A DNA stretch of 8,938 nt, taken from assembly GCA_002427615.1 (NCBI GenBank), contig DIFH01000136.1, positions 1-8,938 of the forward strand. The letters are read 5' to 3'. Positions 1 through 6,488 of the stretch are shown here, one piece after another (positions within the stretch are counted from its first letter, which is position 1; each line of letters opens with the position of its first letter). This stretch comes from Paludibacter sp. UBA5753 (lineage in GTDB: Bacteria > Bacteroidota > Bacteroidia > Bacteroidales > Paludibacteraceae). The position numbers and the translations under genes were made by a program. The notes beneath the pieces were generated by a model, which was given only the letters and a program-made list of their open reading frames with translations, searched no databases and had not been told where the DNA came from.

Positions 1-76
1 TTCTGGCTTGTCCAGGTTAGGGATACAGTATATATCGAATCAATCTGACACAGCATGCCGATTGAATTATTTTGAT

Positions 77-85
77 TACCTTTGC
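77..85 (+). promoter_or_regulatory. Bacteroidetes-type -7 promoter box for typA
   Basis: TACCTTTGC at this position fits the Bacteroidetes sigma-factor -7 consensus TAnnTTTG exactly. It lies 25 bases before the typA ATG, which predicts a very short leader of about 15-20 bases. No convincing TTG/TTTG -33 element is visible at the usual 17-23 base spacing. The same 13 bases (TACCTTTGCAGCC) recur at the tig promoter, which strengthens the reading. The start site itself is inferred. Confidence 0.75.
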
Positions 86-110
86 AGCCTGAAAAAAAAG
101 ATTGTGTTAC

Positions 111-1910
111 ATGCAGAAAATTAGAAACATTGCTATAATTGCCCACGTCGATCACGGGAAAACAACACTGGTTGACAAGATGTTGTTAGCAGGACATTTG
201 TTCCGCGACAACGAAAATGCAGGCGAGTTGATTATGGATAATAACGACCTCGAACGTGAAAGAGGTATTACCATTCTTGCCAAAAACGTATCCATCGACT
301 ACCTCGGATATAAAATTAATATTATTGACACTCCGGGTCATGCCGACTTTGGCGGCGAAGTGGAACGCGTATTAAACATGGCCGACGGTGTTTTGCTGCT
401 TGTGGATGCATTCGAGGGTCCTATGCCTCAAACCCGTTTCGTATTACAAAAAGCGTTGCAAATCGGTCTAATTCCGATTGTCGTTGTAAATAAAGTGGAC
501 AAACCAAACTGTCGCCCCGACGAAGTGCACGAAGCCGTTTTCGATTTGATGTACAACCTCGACGCTACCGAAGAGCAATTAAATTTCCACACCATTTACG
601 GCTCGGCCAAAAACAACTGGATGTCGGAAGACTGGAAGAATCAGACCGACAGCATTTTGCCATTGCTCGATGCCATCATTAAATACATTCCGGAGCCCGA
701 ATCGCTCGAAGGAACTCCCCAAATGCTAATCACTTCACTCGATTATTCATCTTATGTAGGACGTATTGCCGTTGGGCGAATACATCGGGGCACATTACGC
801 GAAGGGATGGATGTGAACCTGGTGAAACGCGATGGTTCCATCAAAAAATCACGCATTAAAGAATTACATACTTTTACCGGACTTGGACGAACAAAAACAA
901 CCGAAGTGAAATCGGGTGATATTTGCGCCTTGGTAGGCATCGAAGGCTTCGAAATCGGCGATTCAATCTGCGATTTGCAAAATCCAGAACCATTGAAACC
1001 GATTGCCATCGACGAACCGACCATGAGTATGGTTTTCACCATCAATAACTCTCCATTTTTCGGTAAAGAAGGAAAATATGTTACTTCACGCCACATTCAC
1101 GACCGTTTAATCAAAGAATTGGACAAAAACCTGGCTTTGCGTGTTGAAAAAAATCTTGATTCGGACATCTGGCACGTTTACGGGCGCGGCGTATTGCACT
1201 TGTCGGTGTTGATCGAGACCATGCGCCGCGAAGGATATGAATTGCAGGTGGGTCAACCACAGGTGATTTTTAAAGAAATTGACGGAAAACGTTGCGAACC
1301 GATTGAACAGTTAACGATCAACCTCCCTGAAGAATGCTCTGGAAAAATTATTGAAATGGTAGCCATGCGCAAAGGCGAAATGCTCAGCATGGAAGTAATG
1401 AACGATCGCATTCAATTGGAATTCCTGATTCCATCGCGTGGAATTATCGGACTGAGAAATAATGTATTAACCGCTTCGGCAGGTGAAGCCATCATGTCGC
1501 ACCGCTTCTTCGAATATCAACCTTACAAAGGAGATATTGAAAAACGTACGAATGGCTCTATCATTGCCATGGAAAGTGGAACGGCATTTGCTTATGCCAT
1601 CGACAAATTGCAGGACAGAGGACGTTTCTTTATTTTCCCGCAAGATGAAATTTACTCGGGACAGGTAGTTGGCGAAAGTGCAAAGGAAGGCGATATGGTG
1701 GTAAACGTAACCAAATCGAAAAAACTTACCAATATGCGCGCTTCAGGCGCCGATGACAAAGCAAAACTTATTCCCCCAGTCGTTTTCAGCCTCGAAGAAG
1801 CCCTTGAATACATCAAAGAAGATGAATATGTGGAAATTACGCCCCAGAGTATTCGCTTGCGTAAAATTTACCTCGACGAAAACGATCGCAAACGAATGAC
1901 TAAAAAATAA
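111..1910 (+). CDS. typA: Ribosome-associated translational GTPase TypA/BipA
   Basis: TypA/BipA is a cytoplasmic EF-G-like GTPase that binds the ribosome and is linked to stress adaptation and 50S subunit assembly. The 599-residue product has the usual family length. The G-domain motifs are all present: AHVDHGKT (11-18), RGIT (51-54), DTPGH (73-77), NKVD (127-130) and GSAK (164-167). A beta-barrel domain II (about 205-300), EF-G-like domains III and V (about 305-480), and the TypA-specific C-terminal domain (about 485-599, with the GRFFIFPQDEIYSGQVVGE stretch) follow. EF-G domain IV is absent, as expected for the family. The ATG at 111 is chosen because MQKIRNIAIIAHVDHGKT is the standard family N-terminus; an in-frame TTG at 102 would add only three residues. 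It is transcribed from the box at 77-85, and no clear terminator follows the stop. No defects are seen. Confidence 0.97.
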   Translation: MQKIRNIAIIAHVDHGKTTLVDKMLLAGHLFRDNENAGELIMDNNDLERERGITILAKNVSIDYLGYKINIIDTPGHADFGGEVERVLNMADGVLLLVDAFEGPMPQTRFVLQKALQIGLIPIVVVNKVDKPNCRPDEVHEAVFDLMYNLDATEEQLNFHTIYGSAKNNWMSEDWKNQTDSILPLLDAIIKYIPEPESLEGTPQMLITSLDYSSYVGRIAVGRIHRGTLREGMDVNLVKRDGSIKKSRIKELHTFTGLGRTKTTEVKSGDICALVGIEGFEIGDSICDLQNPEPLKPIAIDEPTMSMVFTINNSPFFGKEGKYVTSRHIHDRLIKELDKNLALRVEKNLDSDIWHVYGRGVLHLSVLIETMRREGYELQVGQPQVIFKEIDGKRCEPIEQLTINLPEECSGKIIEMVAMRKGEMLSMEVMNDRIQLEFLIPSRGIIGLRNNVLTASAGEAIMSHRFFEYQPYKGDIEKRTNGSIIAMESGTAFAYAIDKLQDRGRFFIFPQDEIYSGQVVGESAKEGDMVVNVTKSKKLTNMRASGADDKAKLIPPVVFSLEEALEYIKEDEYVEITPQSIRLRKIYLDENDRKRMTKK

Positions 1911-1931
1911 ACTCTGTGTACCGCTCACGCT

Positions 1932-1943
1932 ACTTTGCAAAGT
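1932..1943. repeat. Perfect 12-bp palindrome upstream of the beta-barrel gene
   Basis: ACTTTGCAAAGT is its own reverse complement. It is followed by a T run (1943-1947) and lies 5 bases before the candidate -7 box at 1949-1956, so it would overlap the promoter region. It could be an operator or a weak terminator for typA (a CTTT/AAAG hairpin has only a two-base loop, so this is unlikely). Its left half, TACTTTGC, also resembles a -7 box with one spacer base missing. The function is undetermined. Confidence 0.35.
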
Positions 1944-1948
1944 TTTTG

Positions 1949-1956
1949 TATTTTTG
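1949..1956 (+). promoter_or_regulatory. Candidate -7 promoter box for the beta-barrel gene
   Basis: TATTTTTG matches TAnnTTTG, 58 bases before the chosen ATG at 2015. This would give a leader of about 50 bases. The region is T-rich, so a chance match is more likely here than at typA or tig, and no good -33 element is seen. TACTTTGC at 1931-1938 is a competing candidate. Confidence 0.45.
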
Positions 1957-2014
1957 TCCTGCGATTAGAAAACTTATTCATTACCCCTGTAATAATTTCT
2001 TTCATAAGTATTTC

Positions 2015-2650
2015 ATGAGAAAAAAAACATACAGTTTGCTGCTGGCATTATTGATCATTACATCGGGAACTTACGCCCAGCTCGGGATAAAGGCAGGAAT
2101 AAACCTGGCCAACGAAATCAAGTCATTAAACAGCGAAGATATTGCGGTAGGTTTCAAAACCGACAATTTAACCGGTTATCAAATCGGATTGATTTATCAG
2201 TTAACACCTAAAAAATCAGGCATTGGTGCTGAACTCGGAATGCTTGTTTCACAAAAAGGATATGCTTTTTCCGACAGTTTAAGCCTTGTTGATGCGGTCA
2301 GGGAAGGATACAAAGAGATGAATTATCTTGAAGCGCCCTTCAAGCTTCGCTACCAAATTAAACTCGGACTTATCGGAGTATTCGGATATGGCGGAGTATA
2401 TGCAGGTTACGCACTCAGTGGAAAAACTGTGGTCGAAACTGAGAATACGTCTGAAGATATAGGATTTCAGGACTTTGTTGACAGAGTCGATTACGGCTAC
2501 AACCTTGGCGTAGGAGTTGAATTTTTCCGGAAAATTCAGTTTGGAGCCAATTGGTCTCAGGGAATAAAAAACACCAATCTTTCTGATTCCCAAGAGCTTG
2601 ATTCGACAACAAACCGCGTTTTCTCCGTAGGTTTAACTTACTTATTTTAA
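2015..2650 (+). CDS. Secreted outer-membrane beta-barrel protein (PorT-like, OMP_b-brl_2 type)
   Basis: The 211-residue protein has a clear Sec signal peptide: a basic start (MRKK), a hydrophobic core rich in Leu and Ile (8-15), and a likely cleavage after TYA (residue 21). The mature N-terminus QLGIKAGINLAN is characteristic of the small Bacteroidetes outer-membrane beta-barrel family (PF13568 style). Alternating polar/hydrophobic strands with Gly and aromatic residues follow, and the chain ends in FSVGLTYLF with a terminal Phe, as outer-membrane barrels do. A barrel of about eight strands is inferred. The frame is open back to 1916, but the 33 extra residues would bury the signal peptide and span the candidate promoter, so the ATG at 2015 is chosen. 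It appears to be a single-gene unit between typA and tig, closed by the terminator at 2671-2703. The ligand or specific role cannot be told; PorT itself is only a relative by fold. Confidence 0.85.
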   Translation: MRKKTYSLLLALLIITSGTYAQLGIKAGINLANEIKSLNSEDIAVGFKTDNLTGYQIGLIYQLTPKKSGIGAELGMLVSQKGYAFSDSLSLVDAVREGYKEMNYLEAPFKLRYQIKLGLIGVFGYGGVYAGYALSGKTVVETENTSEDIGFQDFVDRVDYGYNLGVGVEFFRKIQFGANWSQGIKNTNLSDSQELDSTTNRVFSVGLTYLF

Positions 2651-2670
2651 CACAATAAATAACAAAAATC

Positions 2671-2703
2671 AAAAGTGAACTCAGAATTGGGTTCGCTTTT
2701 TTT
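2671..2703 (+). terminator. Intrinsic terminator after the beta-barrel gene
   Basis: A 12-bp stem (AAAAGTGAACTC at 2671-2682 with GGGTTCGCTTTT at 2689-2700, including two G-U pairs) encloses the six-base loop AGAATT. The stem runs into a seven-T tract (2697-2703). It begins 21 bases after the stop codon, so it should separate this gene from tig. The A-rich left flank could pair with the T tract, as is typical of intrinsic terminators. Confidence 0.85.
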
Positions 2704-2803
2704 AACGCCACAAAACATCCCTGCTTATTAAGTTGTTGTTTTTCAACCGCCAGACATTAGCAATATTTTAATAAAAATAAGATAGATTGTATTTTATTTT
2801 TTG

Positions 2804-2812
2804 TACCTTTGC
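2804..2812 (+). promoter_or_regulatory. Bacteroidetes-type -7 promoter box for tig
   Basis: TACCTTTGC fits TAnnTTTG exactly and sits in a very AT-rich stretch downstream of the preceding terminator. The start of transcription is expected near 2818-2820, leaving a leader of roughly 105-110 bases before the tig ATG. No TTG is found at the normal -33 spacing; the nearest, at 2787-2789, is too close. Confidence 0.75.
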
Positions 2813-2821
2813 AGCCCTAAT

Positions 2822-2839
2822 TTGGTTACTATAAACCAA
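2822..2839 (+). other. Stem-loop at the predicted 5' end of the tig leader
   Basis: TTGGTT (2822-2827) and AACCAA (2834-2839) form a perfect 6-bp stem with a six-base loop. It lies within a few bases of the predicted mRNA 5' end, where such hairpins often protect a transcript from decay. The rest of the leader (2840-2925) includes an 11-codon open frame (ATG 2860, stop ending at 2895). I cannot tell whether that frame is translated. Confidence 0.35.
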
Positions 2840-2925
2840 TAAAACGGATAGCTGGAAACATGCAAAAAGATAACGCTAAAGTGTTGATTATTTAGCAATT
2901 GAAAATCTGGAAATATAAATAAATT

Positions 2926-4278
2926 ATGAACATCGTCAGAAAAGACATCGATCAAAGCAATGCAACAGTAACGTTGCGTATTGAAAAAAACGATTACGCC
3001 GAGAAGGTGGAAAAAACACTTCGTGAATATCGGAAAAAAGCCAATATCCCCGGATTTCGCCCGGGCATGGTGCCCCTGGGTTTGGTGAAGAAAATGTATG
3101 GAAAAGCCGTATTGGCTGAAGAAATTAACAAATTGGTTTCTGATGAACTATACAAATATATCCGCGAAAACAACGTAAATATATTGGGCGAACCCATGCC
3201 GAACGAAAATGAACAACCAGTTATCGACTTCAACACGCAGGAAGATTTTGAATTTGTTTTCGACTTTGGTTTAGCTCCCGAATTTGAAATAGAATTGTCA
3301 AAAAAAGATAAAGTAAAATACTACGAAATTGCCGTAAGTGATGAAATGATCGAGAATCAGGTAAAATCTTATACCGGTCGCTATGGCAAATATGTTCAGG
3401 AAGAGACAGTTGAAGAAAAAGATATGGTAAAAGGCGAAATTCTTGAAATGGAAAACGGAAAAGTAAACGAAAGCGGCATCAAACTTTCCGACGCTGTTTT
3501 GACCCCTTCTTACATGAAAGATGAAGCTCAGAAAGCCCTGTTTGTAGGAGCTGCCAAAGGCGACGTAATCACATTCAACCCTGCCAAAGCATTCGAAGAT
3601 GAAGCTGAAATCAGTTCGCTGTTGAAAATATCGAAAGACGAAGCAAAAAATATCGAGTCTGACTTTCAGTTTAAAATTGAAGGAATTACACGCTATCACG
3701 AATCGGCTATCGACCAGGAACTGTTCGACAAAGTGTATGGCGAAGGCGTTGTAACAAGCGAGGAAGAATTCCGCGCTAAAATCAAAGAAAACATTCAGGA
3801 AAGCCTATTGAGCGACAGCGAATATAAATTTGGGATTGATGCCCGCGATATGTTGCTGGCGAAATACGACAACCTGGTTTTTCCGGATGCATTCCTGAAA
3901 CGTTGGTTGTTGGCAACCAACGAAAATCTGACTGCCGAAACACTGGAAACTGATTACCCCAAAATAATTGCCGATTTGAAATGGCAATTAATTAAAGATA
4001 AAATTGCAAAAGCAAACGAGTTAGAAGTTGAAACCGCCGATATTGAAGAATATGCAAAAAAAATAACAAAAGCGCAATTTGCACAATATGGTATGATTGG
4101 AATGGACGACGAAATAATTGCCAACTATGCCAAAGACATGTTGAAGAAAGAAGAAACAGTGAAAAACATTATCGACAAAGTAGCCGATAATAAAACGTTT
4201 GAAATAGTAAAAAACGCCGTAAAAGTTGACACCAAAGAAATTTCGGTCGAAGATTTCAATAAGATGTTTATAAATTAA
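2926..4278 (+). CDS. tig: Trigger factor, ribosome-bound chaperone with degenerate FKBP domain
   Basis: Trigger factor docks at the ribosome exit tunnel and shields nascent chains. The 450-residue product starts with a ribosome-binding domain (about 1-112) that carries the signature GFRPGMVP at 43-50, the G-F-R-x-G-x-x-P loop that contacts the large subunit next to uL23. The C-terminal chaperone body with its two arms is the alpha-helical region from about 250 to 450, plus the linker around 113-150. The middle segment (about 155-245) occupies the place of the FKBP-type prolyl isomerase domain, but the usual IPGFE and aromatic active-site residues cannot be recognised. Prolyl isomerase activity is therefore doubtful. 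The ATG at 2926 gives the standard family N-terminus; only A-rich sequence and no clear Shine-Dalgarno lies upstream. clpP and clpX follow on the same strand, a common association. No strong terminator follows, so some read-through into clpP is possible. Confidence 0.95.
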   Translation: MNIVRKDIDQSNATVTLRIEKNDYAEKVEKTLREYRKKANIPGFRPGMVPLGLVKKMYGKAVLAEEINKLVSDELYKYIRENNVNILGEPMPNENEQPVIDFNTQEDFEFVFDFGLAPEFEIELSKKDKVKYYEIAVSDEMIENQVKSYTGRYGKYVQEETVEEKDMVKGEILEMENGKVNESGIKLSDAVLTPSYMKDEAQKALFVGAAKGDVITFNPAKAFEDEAEISSLLKISKDEAKNIESDFQFKIEGITRYHESAIDQELFDKVYGEGVVTSEEEFRAKIKENIQESLLSDSEYKFGIDARDMLLAKYDNLVFPDAFLKRWLLATNENLTAETLETDYPKIIADLKWQLIKDKIAKANELEVETADIEEYAKKITKAQFAQYGMIGMDDEIIANYAKDMLKKEETVKNIIDKVADNKTFEIVKNAVKVDTKEISVEDFNKMFIN

Positions 4279-4321
4279 TCGGCAGCCTATTATTGCTTAT
4301 TAATGATTTCCGCTGAAAAGG

Positions 4322-4338
4322 TTTTTCACTGTGAAAAA
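4322..4338. promoter_or_regulatory. 17-bp palindrome upstream of the clpP -7 box
   Basis: TTTTTCAC (4322-4329) and GTGAAAAA (4331-4338) form a perfect inverted repeat around one central T. The symmetry and the position, ending 17 bases before the -7 box at 4356, suggest a regulator-binding site at the clpP promoter. In RNA read through from tig it could form a 6-bp hairpin (TTTTTC/GAAAAA), but no T tract follows, so it is not a normal terminator. An upstream TGAAAA (4314-4319) could compete for the same middle arm. No known regulator is assigned. Confidence 0.4.
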
Positions 4339-4355
4339 ATTGAACAAAAAAGTTA

Positions 4356-4364
4356 TATCTTTGT
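4356..4364 (+). promoter_or_regulatory. Bacteroidetes-type -7 promoter box for clpP(X)
   Basis: TATCTTTGT matches TAnnTTTG and lies 66 bases before the chosen clpP ATG. It would drive clpP, and clpX by read-through. The in-frame upstream ATG at 4331 lies before this box, so it would not be in the transcript; this supports the ATG at 4430 as the start. No -33 TTG is seen at normal spacing. Confidence 0.65.
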
Positions 4365-4429
4365 TCTTTTTTGCAACAGGCAAAAAGCCTTTTTCAATTA
4401 TTAAACATTTATCTAAAATTCAAAACAAT

Positions 4430-5107
4430 ATGAACAATAACGATTTTCGCAGCTATGCCACCAAACATCTTGGCATGAATGGTTTAGCGCTCGACAAATA
4501 TGCCAATATTACAAGCAATTATATTTCACCATCAATTCTCGAAGAACGCCAACTCAACGTTACGCAAATGGATGTCTTTTCCCGTTTGATGATGGACAGG
4601 ATTATTTTCCTGGGCACACAGGTAGATGATTATACAGCCAATGTTATTCAGGCTCAACTGCTTTACCTCGACTCTTCCGACCCGGGCAAAGACATTTCTA
4701 TCTACCTCAATACCCCAGGCGGTTCGGTTTATGCAGGATTGGGCATTTACGACACCATGCAGTTTATCGGTTCCGAAGTGGCTACAATTTGCACCGGAAT
4801 GGCCGCTTCGATGGGAGCCGTTTTATTGGTTGCAGGCGCTCACGGCAAGCGCTCGGCTTTGAAACACTCACGTATTATGATTCATCAACCCATGGGTGGC
4901 GCTCAAGGTCAGGCTTCGGATATCGAAATTACAGCCCGTGAAATACAAAAACTCAAAAAAGAACTCTATACCATCATTGCCGATCATTCAGGGAATGCTT
5001 TCGATCGCATTGAAAAAGATTCTGATCGCGATTATTGGATGACCTCGCAGGAAGCTTTGGATTATGGAATGATTGACAAAGTTTTGTTTAACGATAAGAA
5101 AAAATAA
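4430..5107 (+). CDS. clpP: ATP-dependent Clp protease proteolytic subunit ClpP
   Basis: ClpP is the cytoplasmic serine protease that forms a double heptameric chamber and degrades proteins delivered by ClpX or another Clp ATPase. The 225-residue product carries the complete catalytic triad: Ser127 in GMAASMGA, His152 in RIMIHQP and Asp201 in SDRDYWM. The spacing of 25 and 49 residues equals that of E. coli ClpP. Other family stretches are NTPGGSVYAGLGIYDTMQ (94-111), which includes the substrate-binding Gly-rich loop, and GGAQGQASDIEITAREI (156-172), in the handle region. The N-terminus before the core is about 16 residues longer than the E. coli precursor, with the NDFRSYATKHLGMNG and ILEERQLNVTQMDVFSRL segments I recall from Bacteroidetes ClpPs. 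The frame opens further back (ATG 4331), but that lies upstream of the promoter box and encodes an atypical Lys/Phe-rich extension, so 4430 is preferred. clpX follows after a 102-base gap filled by palindromic repeats. Confidence 0.96.
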   Translation: MNNNDFRSYATKHLGMNGLALDKYANITSNYISPSILEERQLNVTQMDVFSRLMMDRIIFLGTQVDDYTANVIQAQLLYLDSSDPGKDISIYLNTPGGSVYAGLGIYDTMQFIGSEVATICTGMAASMGAVLLVAGAHGKRSALKHSRIMIHQPMGGAQGQASDIEITAREIQKLKKELYTIIADHSGNAFDRIEKDSDRDYWMTSQEALDYGMIDKVLFNDKKK

Positions 5108-5144
5108 AACAAAGCCCCCTAAATCCCCCTGGGGGGACTTTGTT
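5108..5144 (+). repeat. GC-rich palindromic repeat, left copy (clpP 3' end)
   Basis: This starts directly after the clpP stop codon. AACAAAG (5108-5114) pairs with CTTTGTT (5138-5144), and the interior has C runs (5115-5119, 5125-5129) facing a G run (5131-5136), so the copy can fold alone. Its core, AGCCCCCTAAATCCCCC (5113-5129), is the exact reverse complement of 5186-5202 in the right copy. The C/G blocks stand out sharply from the AT-rich surroundings. It resembles an intergenic palindrome motif that I recall as widespread in Bacteroidetes genomes, but I cannot verify this here. It may also slow or partly terminate clpP transcription. Confidence 0.8.
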
Positions 5145-5175
5145 GATATAAATCAGGATGATAAACATAAATAAT

Positions 5176-5202
5176 AAGTCCCCTTGGGGGATTTAGGGGG
5201 CT
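5176..5202 (-). repeat. GC-rich palindromic repeat, right copy (clpX 5' side)
   Basis: This is the inverted partner of the left copy, separated from it by 35 bases of AT-rich sequence. Bases 5186-5202 pair perfectly with 5113-5129 (17 bp), and AAGTCCCC (5176-5183) pairs with GGGGACTT (5133-5140, 8 bp). The remaining T5184 and T5185 can form G-U pairs with 5132 and 5131, leaving only one bulged T. The whole makes a near-perfect 27-bp stem. The copy ends 7 bases before the clpX ATG, so it covers the clpX ribosome-binding region, and its AGGGGG run (5195-5200) is the only Shine-Dalgarno-like stretch there. Confidence 0.8.
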
Positions 5203-5209
5203 GATTATT

Positions 5210-6442
5210 ATGGCTAAAAGTATCAAACATTGCAGTTTTTGTGGACGACCCGAATCGCAGGTAGAGTTTTTCATCATGGGGCAGGACGGCGTGCATATTT
5301 GTAATGAATGTGCAGTCCAGGCTGCAGAAATTGTAAAAGAAAATACAACCGGCAAATCGAATTTGCTCAATCTACACAAAGATCAGGTTCCAAAACCGAT
5401 TGAGATAAAACATTTTCTTGATCAATATGTGATTGGACAGGACGAAGCTAAAAAATTTCTTTCCGTTGCAGTGTACAATCATTACAAACGATTGATGCAG
5501 GAGAAAACAAACGATGATGTTGAAATTGAGAAATCAAACATCATTATGGTAGGTTACACAGGTACAGGAAAAACATTATTAGCCAGAACAATAGCCAAAA
5601 AACTCCATGTTCCTTTTACTATTGTCGACGCAACGGTGCTGACCGAAGCCGGTTATGTAGGTGAAGATATTGAAAGTATCCTCACGCGGCTTTTGCAGGT
5701 TGCCGACTACGACGTAAAAGCGGCCGAACGTGGCATTGTTTTTATCGACGAAATTGATAAAATTGCCCGCAAGGGAGACAACCCGAGCATTACACGCGAT
5801 GTAAGCGGCGAAGGAGTTCAGCAGGGTCTGCTTAAACTGCTCGAAGGTTCGGTCGTAAATGTTCCACCCCAAGGTGGACGCAAGCATCCTGACCAGAAAA
5901 TGATTGCCGTAAACACCCAGAATATTTTATTTATTTGCGGAGGCGCATTCGATGGCATAGAAAAGAAAATAGCATCCCGACTGAACACACGGGTCGTAGG
6001 TTACAATGCAGCATTGGAAAACGAACAGGTCGACAAAAATAATCTCCTGCAGTATATTGCGCCCCAGGACCTGAAATCATTTGGATTGATTCCCGAAATT
6101 ATCGGACGTTTACCTATCCTCACTTATCTTGAACCGCTCGATCGCCATGCGTTGCGTCGCATCCTTACCGAACCCAAAAATTCCATCATCAAACAATACA
6201 CAAAATTATTCAAAATGGATCAGATTGACCTTGTATTTGAAGATGAAGTATTGGATTATATTGTCGACAAAGCCATCGAATTTAAACTGGGCGCCCGGGG
6301 GTTGAGGTCGATAACCGAAACGATTATCATGGATAAAATGTATGAAATGCCCTCGAAAAACGAGCAAAAACTTCATATCACCCTCGATTATGCCCAAAGC
6401 AAAATTGAAAAAACGAATATTAACCGATTAAAAATCGCCTAG
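5210..6442 (+). CDS. clpX: ATP-dependent Clp protease ATP-binding subunit ClpX
   Basis: ClpX is a hexameric AAA+ unfoldase that recognises tagged or regulatory proteins, unfolds them and threads them into ClpP. The 410-residue product has the N-terminal C4 zinc-binding domain (Cys8, Cys11, Cys31, Cys34). The AAA+ module follows, with Walker A GYTGTGKT (115-122), pore loop GYVG (148-151), Walker B IVFIDE (176-181), RKH loop (224-226), arginine finger Arg300 in LIPEIIGRLP, and sensor-2 Arg363 in GARGLRS. The ClpP-docking tripeptide, IGF in E. coli, is VGY here (263-265), a conservative variant that should still bind ClpP. The ATG at 5210 gives the canonical MAKSIKHCSFCG-type N-terminus. The gene probably shares the clpP promoter, since no clear -7 box lies in the gap. 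The inverted repeat before the start may modulate read-through or translation. A strong terminator follows at 6489-6533. Confidence 0.97.
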   Translation: MAKSIKHCSFCGRPESQVEFFIMGQDGVHICNECAVQAAEIVKENTTGKSNLLNLHKDQVPKPIEIKHFLDQYVIGQDEAKKFLSVAVYNHYKRLMQEKTNDDVEIEKSNIIMVGYTGTGKTLLARTIAKKLHVPFTIVDATVLTEAGYVGEDIESILTRLLQVADYDVKAAERGIVFIDEIDKIARKGDNPSITRDVSGEGVQQGLLKLLEGSVVNVPPQGGRKHPDQKMIAVNTQNILFICGGAFDGIEKKIASRLNTRVVGYNAALENEQVDKNNLLQYIAPQDLKSFGLIPEIIGRLPILTYLEPLDRHALRRILTEPKNSIIKQYTKLFKMDQIDLVFEDEVLDYIVDKAIEFKLGARGLRSITETIIMDKMYEMPSKNEQKLHITLDYAQSKIEKTNINRLKIA

Positions 6443-6488
6443 GCGCTTTCACATACATTTCTATCTCACAGCAATTTAAGCAAACCAT

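Noticed and set aside
40..65. TCAATC/GATTGA hairpin ahead of typA
   Set aside because: A 6-bp stem with a 14-base AT-rich loop and no T tract is easily expected by chance.
102..110. TTG start for typA three codons upstream
   Set aside because: The ATG at 111 begins the standard family N-terminus, and a TTG start adds nothing recognisable.
752..1096. A 114-codon open frame on the minus strand inside typA
   Set aside because: It is a shadow of the typA reading frame with no recognisable domain or upstream signals.
1916..2014. N-terminal extension of the beta-barrel protein from 1916
   Set aside because: It would place 33 residues before a clear signal peptide and spans the candidate promoter; the ATG at 2015 fits far better.
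3298..3699. A 133-codon open frame on the minus strand inside tig
   Set aside because: It is antisense to a confidently identified gene, and its Phe/Tyr-rich composition is what the reverse of Lys/Glu-rich codons gives.
4379..4395. GGC-AAAAA-GCC followed by TTTTT in the clpP leader as a terminator or attenuator
   Set aside because: The stem is only three base pairs, too weak to terminate transcription.
4331..4429. In-frame N-terminal extension of ClpP from the ATG at 4331
   Set aside because: The ATG lies inside the palindrome and upstream of the -7 box at 4356, and the encoded 33 residues do not resemble ClpP N-termini; the ATG at 4430 gives the family-like start.
5158..5196. A 12-codon open frame in the clpP-clpX gap running through the right repeat arm
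   Set aside because: It is short, has no proper ribosome-binding site and is determined mostly by the repeat sequence; no reason to think it is translated.
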